A stretch of DNA of 64,000 bases. It comes from CAZQFV01 sp964592645. GTDB taxonomy: Bacteria > Chloroflexota > Chloroflexia > DTKN01. The first letter of the stretch is position 1; each line of letters begins with the position of its first letter. This document shows, piece by piece, positions 31,960 to 43,883 of the stretch. Both the position numbers and the translations under genes were made by a program. The stretch covers positions 37,558 through 101,557 of the forward strand of contig CAZQFV010000013.1 in the NCBI GenBank assembly GCA_964592645.1, written 5' to 3'. The notes beneath the pieces are model-generated. The model worked only from the letters and a program-made list of their open reading frames with translations, ran no database searches and was not told the DNA's origin.

Positions 31960-33924
31960 CTACTCCTCTCCCCAGCGGCGCAGCATCGCCAGCGCCCGCC
32001 GGCGCCACATGTCTTCGGCCGGCGAGCGGCGCACAAACTCGCGCAGCGCGGCCACGGCCTGTTCCCGGTGCCCCAGGATCGAGTGGGTCAAGGCCAGGTT
32101 GAAGTAGAGGGAGGGTTCGGCTTCACCCCCGGTGGCGTCGCGGACCCACTGGAACTCGCCCAAGGCCTGTTCGGGCTGCCCCATGTGGAGCAGCGTGACC
32201 CCGCGGTTGTAGTGGGCCCAGACCATCTCGCCGTTCAGGGTGTAGGATCTCTCATAAGCCGCAGCAGCCTCATGGAAACGCTCGAGCAGGAAGAGGACGT
32301 TGCCGCGTTCCAGGTGCAGGGCCGGGTTCCCCGGATCACGGCCGATGGCCTCCTCGATCAGGAGCAGCCTATTCCCGGCTTCGCTCTCGGTCAGGCTGCC
32401 GGGCGGCGCGTACCCGGCATCGATGCGGATCGGATAGGGCTCGCCCCAATCCGCGGCAGGCGGCGGGGGCAGCGGGGTCTCCCCGGGCCGGGGCAAGGCC
32501 GCAGTGGCCGGCGGCGACTGGGCCCGCCGGATGGCCGGCGCCACCACCACGGCAAAGAGCACCACCAGCCCCACCACGCCCAGGACCACCATCCCGGGCC
32601 AGAGGGCCAGGCGGCGACGGGCCGGCCGGGCGGCCGCGGGCGGTGCTGCTTTTTCCGCCGTGGCGGGCCCCACGGCCGTCGCCGGGGCACCTGGCGGCAC
32701 GGCGGGCGCCGCGGCTACGGGCAGCACCCCACCTTCCATAGCCGCAGGGAGCGTAGGCTCGGACGGCACGGCCGGAGTGGGCGGGGCGGGGGACACCGGC
32801 GGCGCCGAGCGCTCCCGGATCTCCTGCGCCGCCCGGGAGAGGCCGGCGGCCATCTCGGATCGGACGGTATCCATAGCGCGCTTGACCTCTGCCACCCCAG
32901 GGGCCATAGCCTCCTTGACGGCATCGAGCAACTCGCCGGCCGCGGCGGCCGGCGAAGAGGCCGCTGCGGCCGGCACCGTCTCTGTCGCCGGTGCAGACGA
33001 CACGGCCTCCCGCTCCGGGGCAAAGGTCACCGTGCTGGGGACGGCGGGAGTGGCACGCAGCGGGGCCGCGGCCGGCGGCGGCGCGGCGGCCGCGCCCAGC
33101 GATTCCACCGCCGCGGCCAGGGCGCGGAAGAACTCCTGGGCCCCCTGGTAGCGGTCGGATGGCGACTTGGACAGGGCCTTCAGGATCACCTGCTCCACGG
33201 CCGGGACCACGGCAGGGTTCACCCGCGAGGGCAGCGGCAGAGGAGAAAAGATGTGGTCGTGGACTACCGCGAAGGGGGTATCGGCGGTATAGGGCACGCG
33301 GCCGGTCACCATCTCGTAGAGGACGACCCCCAGGGAGTAGAGGTCGGTGTGCCGGTCCACCGTCTCGCCCTTGGCCTGCTCCGGGGAGATGTACTGCGGC
33401 GTGCCGATCACGCGGTCCTGGGAGATGGTCGCGTCCCCGCTCTGTACCATCTTGGCCAAGCCAAAGTCGGTGACAAAGACTTTGCCATCGTCCTCGATCA
33501 GGATGTTGCTGGGCTTGACGTCGCGGTGCAGCACTCCCTGGCCGTGGGCGTACTCCAGGGCGTCGCAGACCGGCCGAAGGATTTCCAGGACCCGCGGCAG
33601 CGGCAGGGGATGCTGCTCGCCCAGGAGCGCCTTGAGGGTGCGCCCCTCGACGAAGCGCATCACCAGGTAGGGCGTGCCCTCGTGCTCGCTAAAGTCATAG
33701 ATGGCGACGATGTTGGGATGCTCCAGGCGGGCCACGATGCGCGCCTCGCGCTGGAAGCGCGCCAGGAACTCGCGATCCCCCTTGAACATTGGGTGCAGGA
33801 CCTTGAGCGCCACGTAGCGGTCCAGGGCGGCGTGGTAGGCGCGGTAGACCGTGCTCATGCCCCCCTGTCCCCGCTGCTCGACGATGCGGTAGGCCCCGAC
33901 CTGCTCGCCGACGACGAACGGCAT
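31960..33924 (-). CDS. Membrane Ser/Thr protein kinase with TPR-like C-terminus
   Basis: This 654-residue Hanks-type kinase has a complete catalytic domain (residues about 12-270): glycine loop GQGGMSTVY, Lys41 in VALKVL, HRDVKPSN (catalytic Asp135), TDFGLAK (Asp153) and the activation-segment GTPQYISPEQ. A long Ala/Pro-rich spacer follows, one membrane segment is near residues 445-470 (WPGMVVLGVVGLVVLFAVVV), and the external part has TPR-like repeats (NPALHLERGNVLFLLERFHEAAAAYERSY). It probably senses an outside cue and phosphorylates cytoplasmic targets. The neighbours are a GAF protein and ychF. Confidence 0.93.
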   Translation of the reverse strand: MPFVVGEQVGAYRIVEQRGQGGMSTVYRAYHAALDRYVALKVLHPMFKGDREFLARFQREARIVARLEHPNIVAIYDFSEHEGTPYLVMRFVEGRTLKALLGEQHPLPLPRVLEILRPVCDALEYAHGQGVLHRDVKPSNILIEDDGKVFVTDFGLAKMVQSGDATISQDRVIGTPQYISPEQAKGETVDRHTDLYSLGVVLYEMVTGRVPYTADTPFAVVHDHIFSPLPLPSRVNPAVVPAVEQVILKALSKSPSDRYQGAQEFFRALAAAVESLGAAAAPPPAAAPLRATPAVPSTVTFAPEREAVSSAPATETVPAAAASSPAAAAGELLDAVKEAMAPGVAEVKRAMDTVRSEMAAGLSRAAQEIRERSAPPVSPAPPTPAVPSEPTLPAAMEGGVLPVAAAPAVPPGAPATAVGPATAEKAAPPAAARPARRRLALWPGMVVLGVVGLVVLFAVVVAPAIRRAQSPPATAALPRPGETPLPPPPAADWGEPYPIRIDAGYAPPGSLTESEAGNRLLLIEEAIGRDPGNPALHLERGNVLFLLERFHEAAAAYERSYTLNGEMVWAHYNRGVTLLHMGQPEQALGEFQWVRDATGGEAEPSLYFNLALTHSILGHREQAVAALREFVRRSPAEDMWRRRALAMLRRWGEE

Positions 33925-33934
33925 ACGCCTCCTC

Positions 33935-35149
33935 CTACGATCGGTCTAGCGGCGGCTCGGCGGCCGGCCGCGCCCTGCGCCCGTCCAACTCCCGGCGCAG
34001 CGCGGCACGCTCGATGGCGTCGCCGGCCAGCGTGGCGATGGCCATCAACAGCCGCTGATCCCACGGCGTAAAGGGCGTGCGGTCGGCCTTGTTCAGCACC
34101 TCGATCACGCCGACCGTCCGGCCCAGGGCAAAGATGGGCACGGCCAGGATCGAGCGCGTCTCGAACCCGCTGACCAGGTCGGCCTCGGCGTAGAAGCGGG
34201 GCTCCTGGCGCACATCGGAGACCAGGAGCGGCTGGCCGGACTGGGCCACCCAGCCGCAGATCCCCTGGCCCATCTTGATGCGGATGGGCCGCAGTGGGGC
34301 GACATGCTCTCCCACCATCACCTCGAAACACAGCTCCTGCGTGTTCTCGTCGACCATCAGCAGCGAGCCGGCATGGCTGCCAAAGATATCGACCACCCGG
34401 AACATCGCCTGGGTCAAGGCCTGGGGCAGGTCCTCGGCGGCATTGAGGCGGCCGCCCAGCTCGGTGAGCAGGGCCAACTCGCGCCCGCGCTGCTCGATGT
34501 GCCCACGCAGGAGCCGGTTTTCCAGGCGCAGGCGCCGCCGGTCGAGGGCCTCGCTCAACACCAAGAGCAGCTCGTCGCGCTCAAAGGGCCGCAGCAGGTA
34601 GTGGGGAGTGGCCTGCCACAGCCCACGCCGGCTGGTGCGGAAGAGGGCAAAGTCGACGATCGCCACGATCACCAGGTCGGGATCCAACTGGCGGGCCATC
34701 ACCAGGACCCGCAGCAGCTCCGGCGCGGCCACATCCATCAGGAGGAGCGGGAAGCGCCGCTGCTGCAGCATGACCAGGGCGGCCTCGGCCGTGGCGGCGT
34801 GCTCCACCTGGTAACCCTCCTCCTGCAGCAGGCGCAACCAGCGGACGGCATCCTCGCGATCGGGTAGGCAGGCCAGGATCAGGTCGCGGCCCGTTTCCGG
34901 CCGCAGATGCGGGGGCCGGGGCCCCTCCAGCCGGGAGAGCACCTCCTCGGCCATGTGCTTCTGCACTTCCAGCGCCTCGTTCAGCCCCTCGGAGCTAAGG
35001 TAGCCCAGGTCCTGCAAGACATCCCCCAGTTTGCGCCAGCCGCCCTCGCGCTCCTGGACCTGCAGGCCCAGGGCCAGTTGCTCCTCGCTGACCAGCCCGC
35101 GGCTGACCAGGATGGCGCCCAACAGGTTGTCTCGGAGGATCCGTTCCAT
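33935..35149 (-). CDS. MshEN, receiver-like and GAF domain protein
   Basis: This 404-residue protein begins with two MshEN-type repeats (NLLGAILVSRGLVSEEQLALGLQVQ and KLGDVLQDLGYLSSEGLNEALEVQ). A degenerate receiver-like domain follows (about 85-205; the acceptor region reads LLMDVAAPEL). The C-terminal half is a GAF domain (about 235-385: LLMVDENTQELCFEV, GQGICGWVAQSGQPLLVSDVRQEPRF, SILAVPIFALGRTVGVIEVLNK). It is probably a sensor that integrates c-di-GMP or a small ligand. It lies ten bases before the Ser/Thr kinase gene. Confidence 0.82.
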   Translation of the reverse strand: MERILRDNLLGAILVSRGLVSEEQLALGLQVQEREGGWRKLGDVLQDLGYLSSEGLNEALEVQKHMAEEVLSRLEGPRPPHLRPETGRDLILACLPDREDAVRWLRLLQEEGYQVEHAATAEAALVMLQQRRFPLLLMDVAAPELLRVLVMARQLDPDLVIVAIVDFALFRTSRRGLWQATPHYLLRPFERDELLLVLSEALDRRRLRLENRLLRGHIEQRGRELALLTELGGRLNAAEDLPQALTQAMFRVVDIFGSHAGSLLMVDENTQELCFEVMVGEHVAPLRPIRIKMGQGICGWVAQSGQPLLVSDVRQEPRFYAEADLVSGFETRSILAVPIFALGRTVGVIEVLNKADRTPFTPWDQRLLMAIATLAGDAIERAALRRELDGRRARPAAEPPLDRS

Positions 35150-35183
35150 CGCGCACCCCTATAAAGCGGAGCGATCAGGCCTC

Positions 35184-36791
35184 CTAGCGGCCCTCAATAT
35201 AGATCGTCGAGAGGTCGAGCAAGCCCATCGGCGTCACCTCCAGGCCGCGCACGTACGGCTTGGTCAGGGAGTAGGTGACGCCGTGATAGATGGGGATGAG
35301 CGGCGCGTCGGCGACGATCAGGCGCTCGGCCTGGCGGTAGAGGTCCATCCGCCGGTCGTGGTCCTGTTCCACCGCCGCCTGCCGCAGGAGGCGATCGACC
35401 TCCGGGTTGGCATACTCCACATAGTTGTTCGGGCTGCCGCTGCCGAGCAGAACCTCCAAAAAGTTCTGGGGGTCCGGGTAGTCGGCGATCCAGGAGAGGA
35501 CAAAAGCCGGGTAGCGCCGGGCGTCCAGGCCGTCCAGGAAGTCGGCCCACTGCACCTGGCGCAGCTCCACCTCCAGGCCCAACTCCTTGCTCCAGACCTC
35601 CTGGCACAGGGCACCGAGACCGTCGCCGCTGGTGTAGAGGGTGATGCGCGGGACGTTAGCCGCCCCGCCGTAGCGGGACTGGGCCAGGAGCCGGCGGGCC
35701 TGGTCGAGGTCGTAGGGCAGTCCGGAGAGCGTCTCGTCGTAGCCCGGGATGCCCGGGGGCAAGATGCCCTGGGCCTGCACCAGCCGTCCCTCGAAGGTCA
35801 CGCGGGCGATCTTGGCGCGGTCGACGGCCATGGTCAGGGCCTGGCGGACGTAGAGATCGTCCAGCGGCGGTACCCGCGTGTTCAGTCCGATATAGGAGAG
35901 CGAGAGCTCGGGGGTAACGCGCAACTCCCCGGCCAGGGGACTGCCCTCATACTCCAGGCGGGCGACGACGGAGGTGCCGACCTCGGTGAAGTCGATCTCC
36001 CCCTGCTCGTAGAGGTAGAGGGGGTCGCTGGCGTCGGCGCCCATCAGGACGATGATGCGGTCCAGCAGGGGCGGGGTGCCGTAGTAGCGCTCGTTGCGTT
36101 CCAAAACGAAGCGTCGGTTGTGCTTCCACTCGGCCAGGCGGAAGGGGCCAGTGCCGTTGGGCTGCTCGGTCCAATCGTCGCCCTGCTCGACGTTGCGGCG
36201 ATCGACGACGTAGGCGGTGTTGTAGGTCAGCTTGGAAAGAAAATAGGCCTTGGGGGCGTCGATGGTGATCTCCAGGGTGTGGTCGTCGAGGGCCCGGAGG
36301 CCGGCGATGCGCTCGGCACGGCCGGCCCGCTTCTCGGGGACGCCGACGATATCTCCGAGGTAGGTGCCGCAGAGCAGGGCCGGCCCTAGGTCGGGGTCGC
36401 AGGCGCGCTCGATGGAGTAGACAAAGTCGGCGGCGGTCACCTGGCGGCCGTCGTGGAAGCGGGCCTCGGGCCGCAGGGAAAAGGTATAGGTGCGGCCGTC
36501 GGAGGAGACGGTCCACCTCTCGGCCAGGTCGGGAACGACCTCCAGGTTGTTGTCCAGGGCTACGAGCCCGCTAAAGAGCTGGCGGATGATAAAGGAGGAA
36601 GAGGCATCGCCGGCCAGGGCGGGGTCGAGGGTGGGAGGATCGTAGGCGCCGCCGGCCAGGGTGAGCTCGCCGCCGGCGGTGCCGACGGGGCGGGAGACCG
36701 GCGGGGCGGTGGGCGGGGCCGTAGTCGGCGAAAGGCAGGAAGAGAGGAGGGCAAGCAAGGCCGGGAGGATCAGGGCGGACCAGCGCTTCAT
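35184..36791 (-). CDS. Peptide/opine-type ABC transporter solute-binding lipoprotein
   Basis: This 535-residue protein is an SBP family 5 binding protein with a lipoprotein signal ending LLSSC (Cys19). Family blocks are GGAYDPPTLDPALAGDASS, ERWTVSSDGRTYTFSLRPEARFHDGRQVTAADFVYSIER and NGTGPFRLAEW. It probably captures peptides or similar solutes. No cognate permease or ATPase gene is adjacent, so it either uses a distant transporter or serves as a sensor for the downstream GAF and kinase genes, with which it is co-oriented. Confidence 0.92.
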   Translation of the reverse strand: MKRWSALILPALLALLSSCLSPTTAPPTAPPVSRPVGTAGGELTLAGGAYDPPTLDPALAGDASSSFIIRQLFSGLVALDNNLEVVPDLAERWTVSSDGRTYTFSLRPEARFHDGRQVTAADFVYSIERACDPDLGPALLCGTYLGDIVGVPEKRAGRAERIAGLRALDDHTLEITIDAPKAYFLSKLTYNTAYVVDRRNVEQGDDWTEQPNGTGPFRLAEWKHNRRFVLERNERYYGTPPLLDRIIVLMGADASDPLYLYEQGEIDFTEVGTSVVARLEYEGSPLAGELRVTPELSLSYIGLNTRVPPLDDLYVRQALTMAVDRAKIARVTFEGRLVQAQGILPPGIPGYDETLSGLPYDLDQARRLLAQSRYGGAANVPRITLYTSGDGLGALCQEVWSKELGLEVELRQVQWADFLDGLDARRYPAFVLSWIADYPDPQNFLEVLLGSGSPNNYVEYANPEVDRLLRQAAVEQDHDRRMDLYRQAERLIVADAPLIPIYHGVTYSLTKPYVRGLEVTPMGLLDLSTIYIEGR

Positions 36792-36830
36792 GGAGCACCT
36801 CGCGGGTATCGTAATCTGGATCCCGGGACC

Positions 36831-36859
36831 ATTTTACCAGGAAACGGCGGCGGGGTCAA
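36831..36859 (-). promoter_or_regulatory. Putative promoter of the solute-binding protein operon
   Basis: TTGACC (36854-36859), 17-base spacer, TAAAAT (36831-36836). Confidence 0.55.
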
Positions 36860-36984
36860 CCGGGCGTATTCTTCATTCCTCTACCCGCCCACCCCGGTGA
36901 AATGCACCCCTGCCGTTCGCCGGTCCGCTCGACAAAACGTCTGTTGTTGGCCTCCCTGATGGCCGACCCGGAATTGAGATGGGT

Positions 36985-39579
<2,595 letters not shown>

Positions 39580-39611
39580 AGCGAACCTCCAACGTAACCT
39601 CTCGGCCTGTA

Positions 39612-39671
39612 TGTCATTGCGAGAACCGTCCCGAGCATACAAGCAAGGCAAAGGGGCAGCTCGCAATGACA
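39612..39671. repeat. Short inverted-repeat element upstream of clpB
   Basis: TGTCATTGCGAG (39612-39623) and CTCGCAATGACA (39660-39671) are perfect 12-base complements. The TGTCATTGCGAG core is like a widespread bacterial intergenic repeat. It would form a hairpin in the clpB leader. Confidence 0.7.
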
Positions 39672-39726
39672 ATCCCCCGAGCAGTTATCCTCCAACAATC
39701 TTTATGGACAGGATAGCGGGGCGGCA

Positions 39727-40170
39727 TTAGAGAAGCGTTGGAGCGGCGTTAGAAACCCACGCGCCGCTCCAGGGAAGCCGGTTTCTCGCGCATGCGGGTT
39801 GTGGCGCTGCGCTGTCCGGCGAGGAAAACAGGGCAGGGGTAGCCAGTCGCGCTGCAGCGCGCTCCGATTCGTCCAGCCGGCGGCCGTGCTCGGCCAGCAT
39901 CTGTTCCAGGAGGACCAGGGCGGCGGCCAACTGGTCATAGGCCGCCGTCACCTCCTGGGCGAAGCGGGCCTGCTGCTCCATCTGCGGGGCCACGTACCAG
40001 CGCGTGGCCAGGCGGTTGGCCAGACGGCGAAGCAGGGCGACCAAGGGGGCGATTACGGGCACGCGGGAGGAGGCTACCGGTGTGGGCAGCACACGGGCCG
40101 CGTTGAGGCGAGCGGAGTGCTCCTTCAGCCGTTCGGCCAGCATTTCGGTAGCAGGACGTTCCTTCTCCAT
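39727..40170 (-). CDS. Hypothetical protein with TRWYV-type helical domain
   Basis: This 147-residue protein has no named family that I recognise. Its centre (VIAPLVALLRRLANRLATRWYVAPQMEQQARFAQEVTAAY) closely resembles part of the N-terminal region of the methyltransferase at 45207 (VVGRLIAWLRDRFNRISTRWYVLPLLQQQVHFNMAVVRAL). Both are helical and probably coiled-coil or membrane-associated. It lies at the end of the surface-glycan cluster but has its own strong promoter. The C-terminal 25 residues are low quality. Confidence 0.65.
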   Translation of the reverse strand: MEKERPATEMLAERLKEHSARLNAARVLPTPVASSRVPVIAPLVALLRRLANRLATRWYVAPQMEQQARFAQEVTAAYDQLAAALVLLEQMLAEHGRRLDESERAAARLATPALFSSPDSAAPQPACARNRLPWSGAWVSNAAPTLL

Positions 40171-40201
40171 GGCGACATTTCTTTCCGGGCAGCGTGCGCT
40201 T

Positions 40202-40230
40202 ATTATACAACAGCGGATAGTATAAGTCAA
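40202..40230 (-). promoter_or_regulatory. Promoter of the TRWYV-domain gene
   Basis: TTGACT (40225-40230), 17-base spacer, TATAAT (40202-40207). The -35 overlaps the stop codon of the upstream gene. Confidence 0.7.
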
Positions 40231-42707
40231 TCCTGTTCCCGGACGGCCAAGTACTGCAGCAGGATGCCCAGGTCGCGCGGGTCGTCGCCGAAGCCGGCCT
40301 GCCGCGGGTTCCAGGTCTGGCAGACGATTTCCAACCGCCCCGTGGCCGCGGTGGAGGTCACAGGCAGTTCCAGCTCGATTTCCTGCAGATCGAAGGACCG
40401 CTCCAGGGTGTAGCTGGCCACCTCGTGGCCCTGCCAGAGGAAGGCCAGGTGGGCCGGCGGCAGCGGCTCCGGGCGGAAGCCGGCCGCGCGCAGGCGCAGG
40501 AGCAGCGGGCCGGCGGGGGCGGGCAGATCGATCGCCAGGCGCTCGCCGGTCCACTCCGGCCGGAGCAGGGAGAACTCCAGGAAGGTGGGCGACGCGGGGC
40601 GACGCTCCAGGCGATAGAGCCACTGCAGCGAGTGCAGGGCGACGCTGTCGCGCGGCAGGTGCTCGTAGCTGCGTTCGGTCGCGCGCACGTCCAGGGTAAA
40701 GGTATAGATCTGTGCCAGGCTCATCCCGCCGCGAAACTGGTCCGGCACCTGGCCTAGCAGTAGGTAGGCCGTGGGGCTGTCCGCCGGCCATTGCTGCAGG
40801 AGCGGCCAGACCTCGGCCCAGGGCAGGTCCCCTGCCCGGGCCTCCTCATCGTAGGGGTCGGGATTGGCCAGGGCAAAGGCCGGCCGGCCGTAGAGGTAGC
40901 GCAGCGGCGTGGCCAGGGCATAGCCCAACTGGTCGACCAGGATCGGTGCATCGGCGGGGAGCTGGGCCGCCAGCTCGTCCAGGGCCGCGGCCGTCCCGGC
41001 CAGCTCCAGGCGCGCGGCCAAGGGCCGGTCGGCCTGCGCGGCCTGGAATAGGAGCAGCCCCAGCAGCAGCAGCGCCCCGCCCCGGCGGACGGCCGGGCCC
41101 AGCGGCGCCACGCGCACCCGCCAGAGGGCCAGGGCGGTGCCCAGGGCCAGACAGGGGAAGATAAGCGGGATGTAGCGGCGCATCATCCAGAAGTGGTAGG
41201 GATGGACCCATGTGCGGCAGGTGTAGAGGAAGAGGAAGATAAGCAGGCCCGTCAGAAAAGGAAGCGAAGCGGCGCGCAGGCGCCGGCCCAGCCACCACAG
41301 CAGCCCGAGCACTCCCAAGGCCAGGCCGGCCGGGGCCAGGTACCATGCCAGACGCAGGAAGGTGAGTCGCTCCAGGTTTTCGTGCCAGACGCCGTTCACC
41401 TGAAAACGGGCCGGCGTGAGGAGCGGATAGAGGACCCCCGCCCAGACGACCAACAGCAGCCACAGTCCGGCCGGCCCACCGTGGCGCAGCCAGGGCCGGC
41501 CCCACAGGCGCTCTAGCCCACGCGCCAGCGGCCGGCGCAGTAGATAGAGCAGCAGCGCGCCGGCGAGGGCCGACAGCACCGCCATCGTGGCCAGGACTTC
41601 TGGCGACAGCGGCAGCCGCGAGTTCCGCAGCGAGGCCTCCAGCGTCAGCAAGTAGGGACGGGCCAGCAGCACGATGTGCAGGCCGGCGTGGACGAGCAGC
41701 ACGGTCTGGGCGACGAGGAAGGCCCTGTCATTGGCCCGCAGCCGGCCCATGATGAGACGCAGCAGGAAGTAGCCGTAGAGCAGCAAGGGCAGCAGGAGGA
41801 GCTCGATCTTGGCCAGGGCCAGTTGACCCAGGGCAACCCCGGCCAGGACGGCCAGGTCCCGCCGTCCGGGCTCGGCGTGGGCCCGCTCCAAAAGATACCA
41901 TCCGCCCAGCACCAAAACCAAGGCCAGCGCCTCCGCCGCCGGCTCGCGGGCGAACCAGACCAGGGCCGGGTTCAGGGCCAGCAGCACCACGGCCACCACG
42001 GCCGGCCAGCGGCCGAAGAGGCGACGGGCCAGGAAGAAGAGGGCCGCCAGGCCCAGGAGGGTCAGCAGGGGGGTCGCCAGGAGAGCGCCCTCCAGGCCCC
42101 CGGCGGCGTAGAAGGCGGCCAGCCAGGCCGGGTAGAGGTGCAGGAACTGCGGCGTGACCTGGCCGCCGGCAAAGTCGGTGACGTAGAAACCGGGTAGCTG
42201 CCACCATTGGCCGGTGTAGTAGGGCAGGACCAGGGTCCGCGCCGACTCCGGCAGGCTGGCGATCCAGGGGTCCTGCAGGAGGATGCCGCCGGTGCGGGCG
42301 ATGGAAGCGCCGGTGGCCAGGTAGACGCCGGGGTCCTGCCCGCCCAGGACAGGCTCGCCCGGATAGGCCAGGAAGGCGCCGAGGACGAGGAAGAGAACGA
42401 GTACGCCCAGGCCGGCCCAGCGGAAGCGCAAGCGCGGCCAGCGCCAGCGGCGCACCTGCCCCCAGCGCCAGGCCAGGACGACCGCCACGGCGGCCCCGAT
42501 CGCCAGGGCCCAGCGGGGCAGGGAAAAGAGCCCCAGTTCGGCCAACGCCAGGGCCGGCCAGCCACAAAGGAGCAGGCCCAGCAAGAGCTGGACAAAGAGG
42601 ACCTCCCCCCAGGAGGCCGACTCCTCACCGGTAGCAAAGGCCCGGTAGAAGAGGTGACCCACCAGGGCGGCCGACAGGATGACGCCGATCACGCCCAGGA
42701 CGTACAT
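40227..42707 (-). CDS. GT-C type membrane glycosyltransferase-like protein
   Basis: This 826-residue protein has about a dozen hydrophobic segments in its first 560 residues and a soluble C-terminal region. The early loop GEPVLGGQDPGVYLATGASIARTGG, with an acidic pair, resembles the first periplasmic loop of GT-C enzymes of the PMT/ArnT group, which use lipid-linked sugars. The C-terminal about 200 residues are beta-rich and might bind carbohydrate. The start follows immediately after the stop of the GT4 gene. Substrate and acceptor are unknown. Confidence 0.75.
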   Translation of the reverse strand: MYVLGVIGVILSAALVGHLFYRAFATGEESASWGEVLFVQLLLGLLLCGWPALALAELGLFSLPRWALAIGAAVAVVLAWRWGQVRRWRWPRLRFRWAGLGVLVLFLVLGAFLAYPGEPVLGGQDPGVYLATGASIARTGGILLQDPWIASLPESARTLVLPYYTGQWWQLPGFYVTDFAGGQVTPQFLHLYPAWLAAFYAAGGLEGALLATPLLTLLGLAALFFLARRLFGRWPAVVAVVLLALNPALVWFAREPAAEALALVLVLGGWYLLERAHAEPGRRDLAVLAGVALGQLALAKIELLLLPLLLYGYFLLRLIMGRLRANDRAFLVAQTVLLVHAGLHIVLLARPYLLTLEASLRNSRLPLSPEVLATMAVLSALAGALLLYLLRRPLARGLERLWGRPWLRHGGPAGLWLLLVVWAGVLYPLLTPARFQVNGVWHENLERLTFLRLAWYLAPAGLALGVLGLLWWLGRRLRAASLPFLTGLLIFLFLYTCRTWVHPYHFWMMRRYIPLIFPCLALGTALALWRVRVAPLGPAVRRGGALLLLGLLLFQAAQADRPLAARLELAGTAAALDELAAQLPADAPILVDQLGYALATPLRYLYGRPAFALANPDPYDEEARAGDLPWAEVWPLLQQWPADSPTAYLLLGQVPDQFRGGMSLAQIYTFTLDVRATERSYEHLPRDSVALHSLQWLYRLERRPASPTFLEFSLLRPEWTGERLAIDLPAPAGPLLLRLRAAGFRPEPLPPAHLAFLWQGHEVASYTLERSFDLQEIELELPVTSTAATGRLEIVCQTWNPRQAGFGDDPRDLGILLQYLAVREQD

Positions 42708-43883
42708 TCAGCTCCAGCTCTCCAGCGCGGCCAGGAAACGGCGGGCCACGGCCGGCCAGGTGAAACCCGCGGCGGCGTAGGACCGGCCGGCCTGGCCCAT
42801 CCTTTCCCGCAGGGCCGGCCGGGCCAGCAAATAGTCCACCGCCGCCGCAAACTCCCGGGCGTCGCGGTAGTACAGCCCCCCGTTGCTCTGGAGACAGTGG
42901 TAGGTCGTCACGGCGCAGTCGCCGTTCACCAGGGCCGGCGTCCCCTGCTGCCACCCCTCCAGGAGGACAATGGAAAAGCTCTCGATCGGCGAGGGCTGGC
43001 AGAGCACGGCGGCTGCCGCGTAGGCGTCCTGTTTCTCCTGCTCGCTCACCACCCCCAGGTCCAGGATGTCTTCGGCCCAGGCCGCCGGGATCTCGACGGA
43101 GCCGGGCCCGATCAACACCAGCTTCAGATCCCCGGGATGCCGCTCCTTGTAGGCGCCAAAGTGCTCCACCAGCAGGGGGACATTCTTGGAGCTATCGCGC
43201 CGGCCGACATAGAGCAGGAAGGGGCCGCGCAGCCCCCGCCGGGCCCGGAAGCGCTCGGCGTCGCCCGGCGGAGACGGGTCCACGGCGGCGCCCAGCAGCC
43301 AGGTGCGCCGCGGGTCAAGCCCATACAGGTCGAGGGCCAGCCAGCGTTCCGGCTCGGAGAGAAAGAGGCTGCCCCGCACCTGGCGCATCAGCAGGCCCGT
43401 CGCCTGGTGAAAAGCGTACGGCTCGTCGTGCAGACAGGGGACCAGGAAGGAGCGCTCGGGGGCGATCCGCGCCCCCCAGAAGGAGAGGTTGTGGGAGTAG
43501 ATGAAGAAGAAGAAGAGCGCCTCGTCGTCTTCCGCCAGGGCGCGGTAGAGGGCATCGCTCTGGGGCATCTCCACCAGGTGGGCCACCTCGGCCCCGGGGA
43601 GGGACTGCAGACCTTCCAGCAGGTCGAGCCGTTCGCCGAAAAAGGGGATGTCCGACCAGCGCGCGACCGGGAAGTGGCGCACCGGCAGATCGCCCCACAG
43701 TTGCGTCCCGACGGGGTAGTGCGGCTCGAACCAGGGGTACATGAAGCCGCGCGCGGTGGTGGAGTAGACCTCTACCGGCCAGCCCAGGCGCCGCAGCTCC
43801 TCGGCCAGGCGCCGGCAGGCATGCTCGGCGCCCCCGATGGTGTCGGGGCCGAACCAGGTGCAGACAAAGATCAACCGACGCAC
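42708..43883 (-). CDS. GT4-like glycosyltransferase
   Basis: This 391-residue protein has the GT-B layout. The N-terminal half carries TWFGPDTIGGAEHACRRLAEEL, the usual acceptor-side opening. The C-terminal half has LLYVGRRDSSKNVPLLVEHFGAYKE and the donor-site block LCQPSPIESFSIVLLEGWQQGTPAL, which carries the ExxxxxxxE motif. It probably adds a sugar from a nucleotide donor to a surface glycan. Its start overlaps the end of the upstream glycosyltransferase by 13 bases. Confidence 0.9.
   Translation of the reverse strand: MRRLIFVCTWFGPDTIGGAEHACRRLAEELRRLGWPVEVYSTTARGFMYPWFEPHYPVGTQLWGDLPVRHFPVARWSDIPFFGERLDLLEGLQSLPGAEVAHLVEMPQSDALYRALAEDDEALFFFFIYSHNLSFWGARIAPERSFLVPCLHDEPYAFHQATGLLMRQVRGSLFLSEPERWLALDLYGLDPRRTWLLGAAVDPSPPGDAERFRARRGLRGPFLLYVGRRDSSKNVPLLVEHFGAYKERHPGDLKLVLIGPGSVEIPAAWAEDILDLGVVSEQEKQDAYAAAAVLCQPSPIESFSIVLLEGWQQGTPALVNGDCAVTTYHCLQSNGGLYYRDAREFAAAVDYLLARPALRERMGQAGRSYAAAGFTWPAVARRFLAALESWS

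Noticed and set aside
39727..40791. Longer version of the TRWYV-domain gene starting at 40791
   Set aside because: The extra part is a shadow of the GT-C gene; the ATG at 40170 has its own promoter.
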